From contig JBEKMJ010000017.1 of assembly GCA_050008575.1 (NCBI GenBank), positions 1-64,000 of the forward strand: a DNA stretch of 64,000 nucleotides, read 5' to 3'. The translations under genes and the position numbers were made by a program. Under the pieces are notes generated by a model, which ran no database searches, was not told the origin of the DNA, and was given only the letters and a program-made list of their open reading frames with translations. Of the stretch, positions 1 to 8,864 are shown in pieces. The stretch's first letter is position 1. Each line of letters opens with the position of its first letter. Source of the DNA: Bog-159 sp050008575. GTDB taxonomy: Bacteria > Acidobacteriota > Terriglobia > Bryobacterales > Bryobacteraceae.

Positions 1-619
1 CTTGCCGAATCCAATTCCATCATCGCAAACCTGTCAAGTGGAGCCCGGTTTCTGGCGCCAGAGAGGTTCCCGAAGGGACCGCCAGTGCTCTTGCCGACAC
101 AGGCGAGCGTAGCTCGCCCAAGCCTGAAAGGCGGCTAAGGCCAAGATTGGCCGCCCTCCAAACCAAATTGACCCACTACCAAATCCTATGACGGAGCGAC
201 CGCGGGCGTTGACAGAAGCCTAACGCTAACGATTCATCGCCCCTCGTCTTCGCCGGTTGCCCTCCAAGACCGTGAAGCGCCCATTGCGGGTCGTGGATGT
301 CATCCCAAGCATCGATCAACGGGGCTGGATCCCTTCTCGGCAACGCTCCCATTTAGCCCCTTATGGCTCCGGAACCCGCAAGGATCAGCTTGGCGTCGGC
401 CGCTTCGGGTTTACCGAAGGTGGCGCCAGTGCGCGCAGCACGGCAGCCTTGAGCGGCGGCAGGCCGCCCGTCACCGGGCAAGGAGTGCATTGGCCCGTCG
501 TCGACGAGGACATCAGCGTCTAGGGTCTGTTGCATGGCAGCCCGGCACCACGGCCACGGACGCGCGCGCGCGAACACACCACGGCCTAACTCCAATGCAG
601 GCTGCGAGCCTGCCCACAT
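1..619. other. Gene-free left flank
   Basis: No convincing gene lies here. Open frames on both strands are short, overlap one another and show no domain signature. The stretch holds two pieces of the dispersed hairpin repeats (about 47-180 and 598-617) and a short alternating CG run near 570. It ends against the stop codon of the minus-strand phosphatase-like gene, so it is the downstream flank of the vitamin B6 block. Confidence 0.6.
47..180. repeat. Mosaic hairpin repeat block
   Basis: This block contains the 10-bp palindrome CTGGCGCCAG, then a hairpin of the GGCGAGC...GCTCGCC type, then AGCCTGAAAGGCGGCT, then GGCCAAGATTGGCC ending in CCGCCCTCC. The first part recurs at about 1776-1830 (same palindrome, then CTTGCCGACACAGGCGAG). 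The last part recurs at 9050-9106, including the non-palindromic tail ACCCACTACC. Two segments reused separately at different sites show that the block is a mosaic of modules. Confidence 0.75.
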
Positions 620-1027
620 TTATCGTCGGCGGAGTTCCAGAATCAAGCCCATGACGCGGGTCTCGATTTCGTCGCGGATCTTGCAGTGGGTCTCGTAGTC
701 TTCCGCTACAGGGTCGGCCACGTCCCAGTCGCGCACCGGGGTGTCGATTTCAGGCGGCAGGTCGAAGCCGCTCATATTCACGAAGAGGTCGAACTGGGCG
801 CGGCCGAGCTGTTTGAGGCTCTTGGGGAATTGGTCGCGGATATCGATGTTCTTTTCGTCCATGGCGCGGACGGTATCTTGCGCCACCATGAAGGCGGGAG
901 CCAGGCCGGCGCTGGCGGCGATCATCACGTCGGCGCCGTACCTGCGGGCGAAGCCTTCGGCCATCTGGCTGCGGCAGGAATTGCCAATACAAATGAAGAG
1001 GACGCGGGCTTTGTCGGAAGGGGTCAT
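620..1027 (-). CDS. Low-molecular-weight phosphatase / arsenate reductase-like protein
   Basis: This 135-residue protein has the LMW-PTP fold signature. The P-loop is CIGNSCRS (Cys13, then five residues, then Arg19) near the N-terminus, and the general-acid region DWDVADP lies near residue 100. These features fit either a protein tyrosine phosphatase or a thioredoxin-linked arsenate reductase. The sequence alone does not decide, because the resolving cysteines of arsenate reductases are not obvious. Its ATG overlaps the pdxT stop (ATGA), so it is probably translated with pdxT as the last gene of the B6 block. No other ars gene is nearby, which weakens an arsenic role. Confidence 0.8.
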   Translation of the reverse strand: MTPSDKARVLFICIGNSCRSQMAEGFARRYGADVMIAASAGLAPAFMVAQDTVRAMDEKNIDIRDQFPKSLKQLGRAQFDLFVNMSGFDLPPEIDTPVRDWDVADPVAEDYETHCKIRDEIETRVMGLILELRRR

Positions 1028-1602
1028 AGCTTGGAGAGGAAGAACTCGTGGACGCGGGAGTCGGCGGTTAGCTCGGGATGAAAGGTGGCCACCAGGTGCC
1101 GGCCCTGCTCGACCAGCACCGGGTCGCCTTGATAGCGAGCCAGGATGCGCGCCTGCGGTCCGACGCGGCGGATTACGGGGGCGCGGATGAAGACGGCTTC
1201 CATTTCACCTGGGTGGGTGCGGGCGGCGAATTCGGCTTCGGGTGTCAGTTGCGCCACGCGGCTATCGATCTGGCGGCCGTAGGCGTTGCGTTCGACATCG
1301 ATATCCAGCAGGCCGAGGGCCTCTTGCGCGGGGTTCGAGACACCCGCGGCCAGCAGGATGGCTCCGGCGCAGGTGCCGAAGATGGGGCGGCGGCGTCCGA
1401 AGTCGGCCAACGGGGCGAGCAGGTTTTCGGCGTGCAGCAGCTTGAGCATGGTGGTGCTTTCGCCGCCGGGGACGATTAGGGCGTCGACCGTGTCGAGATC
1501 GGCGGCGGTGCGCACAAAGACGGGCTCGGCTCCCAGGCGGACGAGGGTGCGGGCGTGGGCTTCAAAATCGCCTTGGAGGGCTAGGATGCCTATTCTTTTC
1601 AT
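1024..1602 (-). CDS. pdxT: Pyridoxal 5'-phosphate synthase glutaminase subunit PdxT
   Basis: PdxT hydrolyses glutamine and channels ammonia to PdxS for synthesis of pyridoxal 5'-phosphate. The 192-residue protein has the class I amidotransferase features: GGES at 46-49, nucleophile Cys78 in GTCAGA, and the His/Glu pair in FHPEL near the C-terminus. The start was placed at the ATG of MKRIGILALQGDF because family members begin there. The frame remains open upstream, but only through hairpin-repeat DNA that encodes low-complexity sequence. pdxS lies 335 bp upstream on the same strand and the phosphatase-like gene overlaps downstream. Confidence 0.95.
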   Translation of the reverse strand: MKRIGILALQGDFEAHARTLVRLGAEPVFVRTAADLDTVDALIVPGGESTTMLKLLHAENLLAPLADFGRRRPIFGTCAGAILLAAGVSNPAQEALGLLDIDVERNAYGRQIDSRVAQLTPEAEFAARTHPGEMEAVFIRAPVIRRVGPQARILARYQGDPVLVEQGRHLVATFHPELTADSRVHEFFLSKL

Positions 1603-1937
1603 TAAGACTTCAGACCAAGCAGGATGGGCGAGCTGCGCTCGCCTCCGGAGATTCTCGTGGCGCACGCACTCATGCGTGCCGTGTCGGCACTCTCCAGGAA
1701 CCTTGTGGGGCAGGCTCGCAGCCTGCGGCGGCCTCGCAGGCCGCCTGCCTTGGAGCCTTGCCCACCTCCGGCCATGGTTTCTGGCGCCAGAGAGCTTGCC
1801 GACACAGGCGAGCTTCGCTCGCCCATGGGCGAACTTCGTTCGCCTGCGCTGGCAAGAGTGCCAGCGTGCCAGGCAGCGTGCCTGCGCCACGCGCCCACTA
1901 GGCTTGCGTCCACTGTCCGGCTCAGGCATTGGGAAAA
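1603..1937. other. pdxS-pdxT spacer, repeat-filled
   Basis: This 335-bp gap lies between two genes whose products form one enzyme complex and which are usually adjacent. It is almost entirely hairpin-repeat modules (see 1623-1905). I see no gene and no separate promoter in it. The repeat insertion may separate the expression of the two subunits. Confidence 0.6.
1623..1905. repeat. Mosaic hairpin repeat block between pdxT and pdxS
   Basis: Modules in order: GGGCGAGCTGCGCTCGCC; GTGGCGCACGCACTCATGCG (also at 45748-45778); GTGGGGCAGGCTCGCAGCC fused to GGCGGCCTCGCAGGCCGCC; the CTGGCGCCAG palindrome followed by CTTGCCGACACAGGCGAG (also at 47-119); and two GGCGAGCTTCGCTCGCC / GGCGAACTTCGTTCGCC hairpins. 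Most have stems of 6-8 bp and loops of 3-5 nt. Confidence 0.8.
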
Positions 1938-2822
<885 letters not shown>

Positions 2823-2843
2823 GTAGACTCCTTTTATCTAATC

Positions 2844-2884
2844 GGCGGCCTGCGAGGCCGCCGCAGGCTGCGAGCCTGCCCCAC
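2844..2884. repeat. Double hairpin repeat, pdxS-pdxR gap
   Basis: GGCGGCCTGCGAGGCCGCC is followed directly by GCAGGCTGCGAGCCTGC and ends in GCCCCAC. This is the commonest module pair in the window. It fills the gap between the pdxR stop and the pdxS ribosome-binding site, so a transcript from pdxR into pdxS would fold two stable hairpins here. Confidence 0.85.
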
Positions 2885-4372
2885 TTACACCATTGCAGGA
2901 GCCGGTTCTTGCGCGGCGTTCGACCGCGTCCGCTCCAGTTCGTTTGAAAAAATTGCACCCAGCGTGGCCAGCCCTTTGCCGATCTCATCCGGCCTGAGGC
3001 CGGCGAAGCTCAGACGCAGCGAGCCGGGATCGAAGCGCGAGACCGCGAAATACTTGCCGGGCAGATACGAGACATTTTCGCGGTGCGCGCGGGCCAGCAA
3101 TTCGCCGGCGTCCAGCGGCTCGGGCAGCCGCACCCACAAATTCATGCCGCCGCGCGGACGAGTGAAACGCGATCCGGCGGGCAGATAGCGCTCGCAAGCG
3201 GAGAGGACCGCGGCCAAACGTTCGGCGCCGGCCTGCAGCATGTGCGTGCGATGGGCGGCCATTCGTCCGGACTCGGCGAAGCGCAGGAGCACGGCCTGCG
3301 AAAGCTGATCGGTATGCAGGTCGGCGAGCTGCTTGGATTGCGCCAGCCGCGCGATAAGGGCGCGCGGGCCAAGCACCCAGCCGACCCGCAGTCCGGGGAA
3401 GGTGATCTTGGAAAAACTGCGTAACAGGACGACATGGCCGGCGTCGGCGGAGTGTTTGATGGGCGGCAAATCTTCGCCCGAGTAGCGCAAGTCGCCGTAG
3501 ATGTCGTTTTCCACCAGCGGCACTCCGGCGGCTTGGGCAGCGCGCAATAGGGCGGTGCGCGCGGCGATCGGAAGCGTCGCGCCGGTCGGATTCTGGAAGT
3601 TGGATGTGACCACGATCAAGCGCGGGCGCTCCCGATCAAGGGCCGCCTGGACCTGTTCGATTTCGACGCCATCCACGCCCACGGGAACTCCGATGAGCTG
3701 TGCGCCGGCTTCCAGGAATAGGCTTTTGAGTCCAGGGTAGACGGGATCTTCGACCAGCACCTTATCGCCAGGGCGGAGGAGCACGCGGGAGAGCAGGTCG
3801 AGCGACTGCTGGCAGCCGTTGGTCACGATTAAGTCGTCGCCGGGGGCGGCCAGGTTTTCGGCGCGGGCGGCGTCGAGCAGGTACCGGCGGAGGGGCTCGT
3901 ATCCGCTCGGGGAGCCGAGTTGCAGGATATGGGCGAAATCGGGGCCGGCCATGACCTCTTCGCAGCTTGCGCGGAGGGCGTCCAGGGGAAAGAGTTGCTC
4001 GGAGGGGCGGGAGGTGGCGAAGCTGACGCCTTGCCGGGAGAGGGGGCCGGGGGCCGGCGGTTGCGGGCTGGCGGTAGAGCGTTCAAGGAGGTGGCTCCAG
4101 TCAAGCGGGTGGTTGGCGATTGGGGAGTGCGGGACGGTGACGAAGCTGCCACGCCCGACCTGGCCGGAGATGAAGCCTTCGGACTCCAGGAGTTCATAGG
4201 CGGCGGCCACGGTGGTTCGATTCAGTCCAAGTGAACCAGCCAATTCACGAGTGGCTGGGAGGCGTTCGCCTTTGGCCAGTTGGCCGGATTGGATGAGGCC
4301 GCTAAAGTGTTCGTATAGTTGCCGATAGATCGGCAGGCTGGAGGAGGCGTCCAGTTGCGGCTGCGTGACCAC
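2885..4372 (-). CDS. pdxR: MocR/PdxR-family GntR-aminotransferase regulator
   Basis: This is a 495-residue fusion. Residues about 13-80 form a GntR winged helix-turn-helix (LPATRELAGSLGLNRTTVAA). Residues about 130-475 form a fold-type I aminotransferase-like domain with the PLP-lysine motif SFSKITFPGLRVGW. MocR proteins of the PdxR group sense PLP and activate pdxST, and the location directly upstream of pdxS supports that role. The start is GTG. PdxR genes are usually divergent from pdxST, whereas here the gene runs in the same direction, so read-through or autoregulation is possible. Assignment to the PdxR subgroup rests on context. Confidence 0.88.
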   Translation of the reverse strand: MVTQPQLDASSSLPIYRQLYEHFSGLIQSGQLAKGERLPATRELAGSLGLNRTTVAAAYELLESEGFISGQVGRGSFVTVPHSPIANHPLDWSHLLERSTASPQPPAPGPLSRQGVSFATSRPSEQLFPLDALRASCEEVMAGPDFAHILQLGSPSGYEPLRRYLLDAARAENLAAPGDDLIVTNGCQQSLDLLSRVLLRPGDKVLVEDPVYPGLKSLFLEAGAQLIGVPVGVDGVEIEQVQAALDRERPRLIVVTSNFQNPTGATLPIAARTALLRAAQAAGVPLVENDIYGDLRYSGEDLPPIKHSADAGHVVLLRSFSKITFPGLRVGWVLGPRALIARLAQSKQLADLHTDQLSQAVLLRFAESGRMAAHRTHMLQAGAERLAAVLSACERYLPAGSRFTRPRGGMNLWVRLPEPLDAGELLARAHRENVSYLPGKYFAVSRFDPGSLRLSFAGLRPDEIGKGLATLGAIFSNELERTRSNAAQEPAPAMV

Positions 4373-4417
4373 AGAGACAGCATACCATATTGGATGGCCA
4401 ATTGGTAGGGGCTGGAG

Positions 4418-4610
4418 GGGCGGGCAGAATTGCGCTCGCCCCTGGAGACCTGCGCGGGTTCTCCGGAACCCGCTCTTTGTCCGCCGCAGTGGGGCAGGCT
4501 CGAAGCCAGGCTCGAAGCCAGGCTCGAAGCCTGCGCGGGCCTCGCAGGCCCGCTCTTAGTGGGACAGGCTTTAGCCCGGCAGGGCCTGCGCCACACGGCC
4601 CACCCCCGCC
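4418..4610. repeat. Hairpin repeat block with a 3 x 12-bp tandem triplication
   Basis: The block carries GCGGGTTCTCCGGAACCCGC, GTGGGGCAGGCT, then three exact tandem copies of CAGGCTCGAAGC at 4495-4530, then GGGCCTCGCAGGCCC and a GGACAGGCTTTAGCC-type arm. The triplicated unit is half of the usual GCAGGCTCGNAGCCTGC hairpin. This suggests local slippage or stepwise amplification of one arm. Confidence 0.8.
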
Positions 4611-4833
4611 ACACCCCACTCATTTCCAACCCACCGCGGTGCTAATCTGAAGCCGGAAGAACCCGCCTTCCCACCCGCAATCGCCGCGTCTCCGTCTCCC
4701 CATCGCACCCGTAGGTTCGTTCGTAAAAAACGCGGTAATCACATGACATCAAAGAAGAAAGCCGCAGCCATCCGCCGCAGTGGACGCCACTCTTCGGGTC
4801 CTCCTACCAGACGAAAAACAGGAGGATTCTTGG

Positions 4834-4912
4834 GGGGCGGGATTTATCCCGCGCGGGGCTTTAGCCCCGCTTACGCTCGCTACGCTCGCCTGTGCCGGCA
4901 GGAGTGATATGT
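4834..4912. repeat. Hairpin repeat block upstream of the SBBP gene
   Basis: It contains GGCGGGATTTATCCCGC joined to GCGGGGCTTTAGCCCCGC, followed by an imperfect TACGCTCGC tandem and CCTGTGCCGGCAGG. The same pair of modules recurs in inverted order at 18380-18418. Confidence 0.7.
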
Positions 4913-5021
4913 TCCAATGGCTTGTCTGTCCATCTAAAATACACTCGCAATCCATCGCGAGCCCTTGCATTAGACGGCGGTAACTATTAGGATCGTTCAG
5001 GCACATACAAGAGGAGGGAAT

Positions 5022-8000
5022 ATGACGAGCCGAATCAAACTAAGCCTGGCAAGTCTGCTTACGTTATCCGGGTTGTTCGGGGCCGGCGCCGCTCCCGAGC
5101 TACCGCTGGCTTTCGAAAAGAACCAAGGTCAAGCGGGCCAGTCCGTCGATTTTCTGGCACGGGGCAGTGGTTACAGCGTGTCTCTATCGCACGGCAATGC
5201 GCGCCTTGCGCTGCGACACGACAAATCGGCCGCGGCCGCCGCCGTGGATCTGCGGCTGCTCGGCGCGAACCGGCATCCAAAAGCCGCCACGCGCCATGCG
5301 CTGCCAGGCAAAGTGAACTATTTTCTGGGGAACGATCCGGCACGCTGGCGCACCGATATCCCAACGTGCGGCCGCGTGGAGTATTCCTCCGTTTATCGCG
5401 GCATCGACCTGGCTTACTACGGCAACCAGGGGCGGCTGGAGTACGACTTCATCGTGGCGCCCGGCGCTCACCCGGATGCGATTCGCCTGGCCGTAGACGG
5501 CGCGCGGCACGTCCGCCTGGGTGATGGCGGCGAGTTGCTGCTCGAAACCGGCGGCGGTCCGGTGGCCTTCCGGAAGCCGGTGACGTACCAGGAGATCGCG
5601 GGGACGCGGCACGCGGTGGAGAGCCGCTACCAGCTCGCGGGCGCGAACGAGCTGCGCTTCGCGATAGGCGCTTACGATCCGCGCTATGCACTGGTGATCG
5701 ATCCTTCGTTGGTTTATTCCACTTACCTTGGCGACTCGAATGTCTACCAAACGGGCACGACCATTGCCGTCGACTCTCAGGGAAGCGCATATGTAACGGG
5801 TACAACCTATTCGATGGATTTTCCGTTGGTAAACGCCGAACAGTCCTTTTTCGCGGGCGGTTCGGCGATTTTCGTTTCCAAACTCGCGGCGGATGGGTCG
5901 AGCTTGGTCTATTCGACATATCTAGGCGGTTCCGGCTTCGATTATTCACGCTCGATCGCCGTGGACAGCGCGGGAAGAGCTTACATCGTGGGCTACACGA
6001 ATTCCACGGATTTCCCCGTCAATCGCGCTCTTTATCCGACGTTGAACGGCCCCGAGGACGCCTTCGTGACCGAATTCAACGCGTTCGGAAATTCGCTGGT
6101 CTATTCCACTTACCTGGGGGGCTCCAGCTCCGATTATGCCTACGGCGTAGCCGTCGATCCAGGCGGCAACGCTTACATAACAGGGCAAACCTACTCTTCC
6201 GATTTTCCCGTTACTTCCGGCGCGTACCAGACTTCCTACGACGGCTCTTGTTCCTTTGTCACGAAGATGAAAGCGGGCGGCTCCGCATTGAACTGGTCCA
6301 CGTACTTCGGGCAGAATTGCAGCGCGGAGGCGGGGGCCGTGGCCGTGGATACGCAGAATAACGTCTACCTGACGGGAACCGGCTATTCCGGTCTCCCGGT
6401 CACCGCGGGTGCACCGCAGCCGGTTTTCGGCGGCGACGCCGACGCATTCGTGGCCAAGCTGAGCCATACGGGCGCGTCGTTGGCTTATTGCACTTACCTG
6501 GGCGGCCTTGGATACGATTACGGAACGGCGATCGCGGTCGACTCGGGAGGCAACGCGTACGTGGCAGGCGCCACGGAGTCCACGAACCTGGCGGTAACCC
6601 CGTTAGCCATCCAACCGGCCTACGCCGGCGACCAGGACGGCTTCGCGGCCAAGCTGAACAGTGCGGGCACGGCGTGGCAATACCTGACGTACCTGGGTGG
6701 TTCGCGGTCCGACCAGGCGAGTGCGATCGCGGTAGACTCCAGTGGAAACGCCACGGTGGCGGGCAGCAGCAATTCTACCGACTTCCCGACCGCCTTCGCG
6801 GTGCAGACCAGCCTGTCCGGCAACCAAGTTCCGATCTTCAAGACCACTTCGGTGGGCTCCTCGTGGAGCGCCGCGGATACGGGATTCAACGCCGATTCCA
6901 ACTTTTATGCCGGCGGTCTGGTGGTCGACCCGGCCTCCGGCTCACACTTGTTGGCCGTCTCCGCGGAGGGAAACTTGTATGGCAGCGCCGACAGCGGCGC
7001 GCACTGGGCGCAAAACACTTCCTTTCCTGGGGAACTCGTCACTCTGGCGTTCAGCCCGGCCGGCGGCACGGTGTATGCGGGTTACTACAACACTATGTAC
7101 TCAAGTTCCGACAGCGGCGCCACTTGGACGCTGGCCGGCTACCTGCCATCCGATCCGTTCTGCGCGGTGCTGAACATCACCGTCGATCCCAGCAGCGCCA
7201 CTACGCTCTACATCGGAGGCGGCAGTATCTACTATGGCTATACATGCTCCGCCAAGAGCGCGGACGGCGGCGTAACCTGGGAAATCTTGAGCGGGCTGCC
7301 TGCCACGTCGATGGTGACGGAGTTCGCGATCGATCCAAAATCGCCGAACACGATCTACGCCGCCAGTTATGGAGGACTGTACAAGAGCACGGATGCCGGC
7401 GCGGACTGGACCGCGCTGAATGTCGCCGGTTTAGTGAATCCGTACGTCTTTGCCGTAGCGCTCAATCCCAGCCAGCCGGCGGTGGTTTACGCCGTGGCGA
7501 ACGGCAGCGTTTACAAGAGTACCAACTCCGGAACTTCGTGGGCGCCGGCGTCAACCGGACTGACCGCTTATGTGAACTATCTGGCGGTAGCGCCCTCCAG
7601 TCCGGCGGTGCTGTACGCAGGCAGTACAGCGGGGATGTTTGTGACTGCGAATAGCGCGGCTTCGTGGACGCCGGCCGGTCTGGCACGGGATCTGATCTGG
7701 GGAATCGCGGTGAATCCCAAGGCGCCGGGCGTGGCGTATGCCATGCTCGATGTGCGTCCGGACGGCTTCGTGGCTAAGATCGATCCGGCCGGCAATAAGC
7801 TGGTATATTCGACCTACCTTGGTGGAACCGACGTCGAATTCATCCAAGGCGTGGCGTTGAATTCCAACGGCGACGCCATGGTAACGGGCTCCACGGCTTC
7901 GCCCGACTATCCGGCCACTCCCGGCGCATTCCAACAGGGCACGGGACTGGCGCAAACGCCGGGGTATGTCGCGTTTGTGACCAGCGTCGGCGCGGCGACG

Positions 8001-8570
8001 CCCGCGTGTTCGTACGCGGTTGCGCCAGCCTCCTATTTCTTCTATCCCGGCGGAGGAGCGGCGGACTTCAGCGTCACCGCGCCCAGCGGGTGCGCCTGGA
8101 CACCGGTTTCGAGCGTACCGTGGATTAGTGTGACCAGCGGCGCGGGGCCCGGCGTAGCGCCGATGTCGATCGGTGTCGCGGCCAACACCGGGGCGGCGCG
8201 CACGGGCACGATTACGATGGGCAGCGCCAGTATCTCGATTTCGCAGGCGGCCGGGGGTTGCACTTACGCGGTTTCCACCAACAGTCTCACCTTCCCACAG
8301 GCGGGCGGATCGCTCACCGTCGTGGTCGCCGCCGATACAGGCTGCCAGTGGACAGTGACAGGACTTCCGCTGTGGCTCACGGTCACGTCGGGCGCAAGCG
8401 GCGTTGGCGGCGGCACCGTGACCCTGGAAGCGGCTCCGAATCTTTTCCCGGGCGCCAGGGCGGTAGTGTCGCAAGAGGCGGGCATTCCCGGAGCGATCGA
8501 CGTAGCGAATAACTCGGTCTCGGCGAGCCAGACCGGCACATTGGGCGATGTGCCAGCGGCGCGGCATTGA
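5022..8570 (+). CDS. Large secreted SBBP-repeat/BNR/BACON-domain protein
   Basis: This 1182-residue protein has an N-terminal signal peptide (hydrophobic to about residue 24). It is followed by the FEKNQGQ-type N-terminal domain found before SBBP repeats (to about 215). SBBP beta-propeller repeats with the signature LVYSTYLGG and IAVDSxGNAY cover about 225-600. Sortilin/BNR-like repeats with SxDSGATW-type Asp boxes cover about 605-915, then one more SBBP repeat lies near 925. Two BACON-like Ig domains at the C-terminus (about 995-1075 and 1080-1160) each begin CxYAV and end ISQAAG or VSQEAG. BACON domains are thought to bind carbohydrate or mucin. The protein is probably extracellular or cell-surface; its ligand is unknown. 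GAGGAGG precedes the ATG. Confidence 0.9.
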   Translation: MTSRIKLSLASLLTLSGLFGAGAAPELPLAFEKNQGQAGQSVDFLARGSGYSVSLSHGNARLALRHDKSAAAAAVDLRLLGANRHPKAATRHALPGKVNYFLGNDPARWRTDIPTCGRVEYSSVYRGIDLAYYGNQGRLEYDFIVAPGAHPDAIRLAVDGARHVRLGDGGELLLETGGGPVAFRKPVTYQEIAGTRHAVESRYQLAGANELRFAIGAYDPRYALVIDPSLVYSTYLGDSNVYQTGTTIAVDSQGSAYVTGTTYSMDFPLVNAEQSFFAGGSAIFVSKLAADGSSLVYSTYLGGSGFDYSRSIAVDSAGRAYIVGYTNSTDFPVNRALYPTLNGPEDAFVTEFNAFGNSLVYSTYLGGSSSDYAYGVAVDPGGNAYITGQTYSSDFPVTSGAYQTSYDGSCSFVTKMKAGGSALNWSTYFGQNCSAEAGAVAVDTQNNVYLTGTGYSGLPVTAGAPQPVFGGDADAFVAKLSHTGASLAYCTYLGGLGYDYGTAIAVDSGGNAYVAGATESTNLAVTPLAIQPAYAGDQDGFAAKLNSAGTAWQYLTYLGGSRSDQASAIAVDSSGNATVAGSSNSTDFPTAFAVQTSLSGNQVPIFKTTSVGSSWSAADTGFNADSNFYAGGLVVDPASGSHLLAVSAEGNLYGSADSGAHWAQNTSFPGELVTLAFSPAGGTVYAGYYNTMYSSSDSGATWTLAGYLPSDPFCAVLNITVDPSSATTLYIGGGSIYYGYTCSAKSADGGVTWEILSGLPATSMVTEFAIDPKSPNTIYAASYGGLYKSTDAGADWTALNVAGLVNPYVFAVALNPSQPAVVYAVANGSVYKSTNSGTSWAPASTGLTAYVNYLAVAPSSPAVLYAGSTAGMFVTANSAASWTPAGLARDLIWGIAVNPKAPGVAYAMLDVRPDGFVAKIDPAGNKLVYSTYLGGTDVEFIQGVALNSNGDAMVTGSTASPDYPATPGAFQQGTGLAQTPGYVAFVTSVGAATPACSYAVAPASYFFYPGGGAADFSVTAPSGCAWTPVSSVPWISVTSGAGPGVAPMSIGVAANTGAARTGTITMGSASISISQAAGGCTYAVSTNSLTFPQAGGSLTVVVAADTGCQWTVTGLPLWLTVTSGASGVGGGTVTLEAAPNLFPGARAVVSQEAGIPGAIDVANNSVSASQTGTLGDVPAARH

Positions 8571-8597
8571 TCGGAATTACGGCTAAGGAGGCCAAGC

Positions 8598-8864
8598 ATG
8601 ACCGGGAAATCTATCTGGCGTGGAGTCTTGATTGCGCTTCTTAGTGTGGCGCTCGCCACGCAGAGTGTGGCGGGGCAATCGCCGTTGGCGGCGCGTCCCG
8701 ATCTGCTTAACTCTTCGAGCGGCGGCAGCCTTCAGAAGCTCGGCGACGAAATAGTGATTGGAATTGTGGTGGTGGCTGTGGCCGTGGCGGTAATCGTGGT
8801 CGTGCTGGTCACCCACCGTCCCCAAAAAGTCACAGGCTGTGTGATCTCGGGGCCGACGGGTTGA
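8598..8864 (+). CDS. Small membrane protein, N-terminal part of a frameshifted gene
   Basis: The product is 88 residues. A signal peptide (to about residue 26) is followed by an Ala/Val/Ile-only membrane helix at about 52-72, then VTGCVISGPTG and a stop. AAGGAGG lies 7 nt before the ATG. The next frame resumes without a gap as LSVTDEKDKRSYTLSG. One extra nucleotide in ACGGGTTGAGC would make one continuous protein. I recall acidobacterial proteins in which a GC-x-S-GPxGL-x-TDEKDK stretch is continuous, so I read this as a frameshift. The alternative is two genes coupled by TTGA. Function is unknown. Confidence 0.65.
   Translation: MTGKSIWRGVLIALLSVALATQSVAGQSPLAARPDLLNSSSGGSLQKLGDEIVIGIVVVAVAVAVIVVVLVTHRPQKVTGCVISGPTG

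Larger units (their letters stand above)
4373..5021. other. Long intergenic region with two repeat blocks
   Basis: This gap separates the divergent pdxR and SBBP genes. Besides the repeats at 4418-4610 and 4834-4912 it holds unremarkable sequence. One short open frame on the minus strand is largely repeat and has no domain. Promoters for both flanking genes must lie here, but I could not pick convincing -35/-10 pairs. The SBBP gene has a clear GAGGAGG before its ATG. Confidence 0.55.

Noticed and set aside
257..619. Overlapping open frames on both strands at the left end
   Set aside because: Short, mutually antisense, no domain or signal, and partly repeat. GC-rich DNA gives many such frames.
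4749..5006. Minus-strand open frame of 85 codons upstream of the SBBP gene
   Set aside because: Much of it is hairpin-repeat DNA; no ribosome-binding site or recognisable domain.
6488..7654. Long plus-strand frame inside the SBBP gene
   Set aside because: Shadow frame of a repetitive GC-rich gene; Arg/Gly-rich with no domain.
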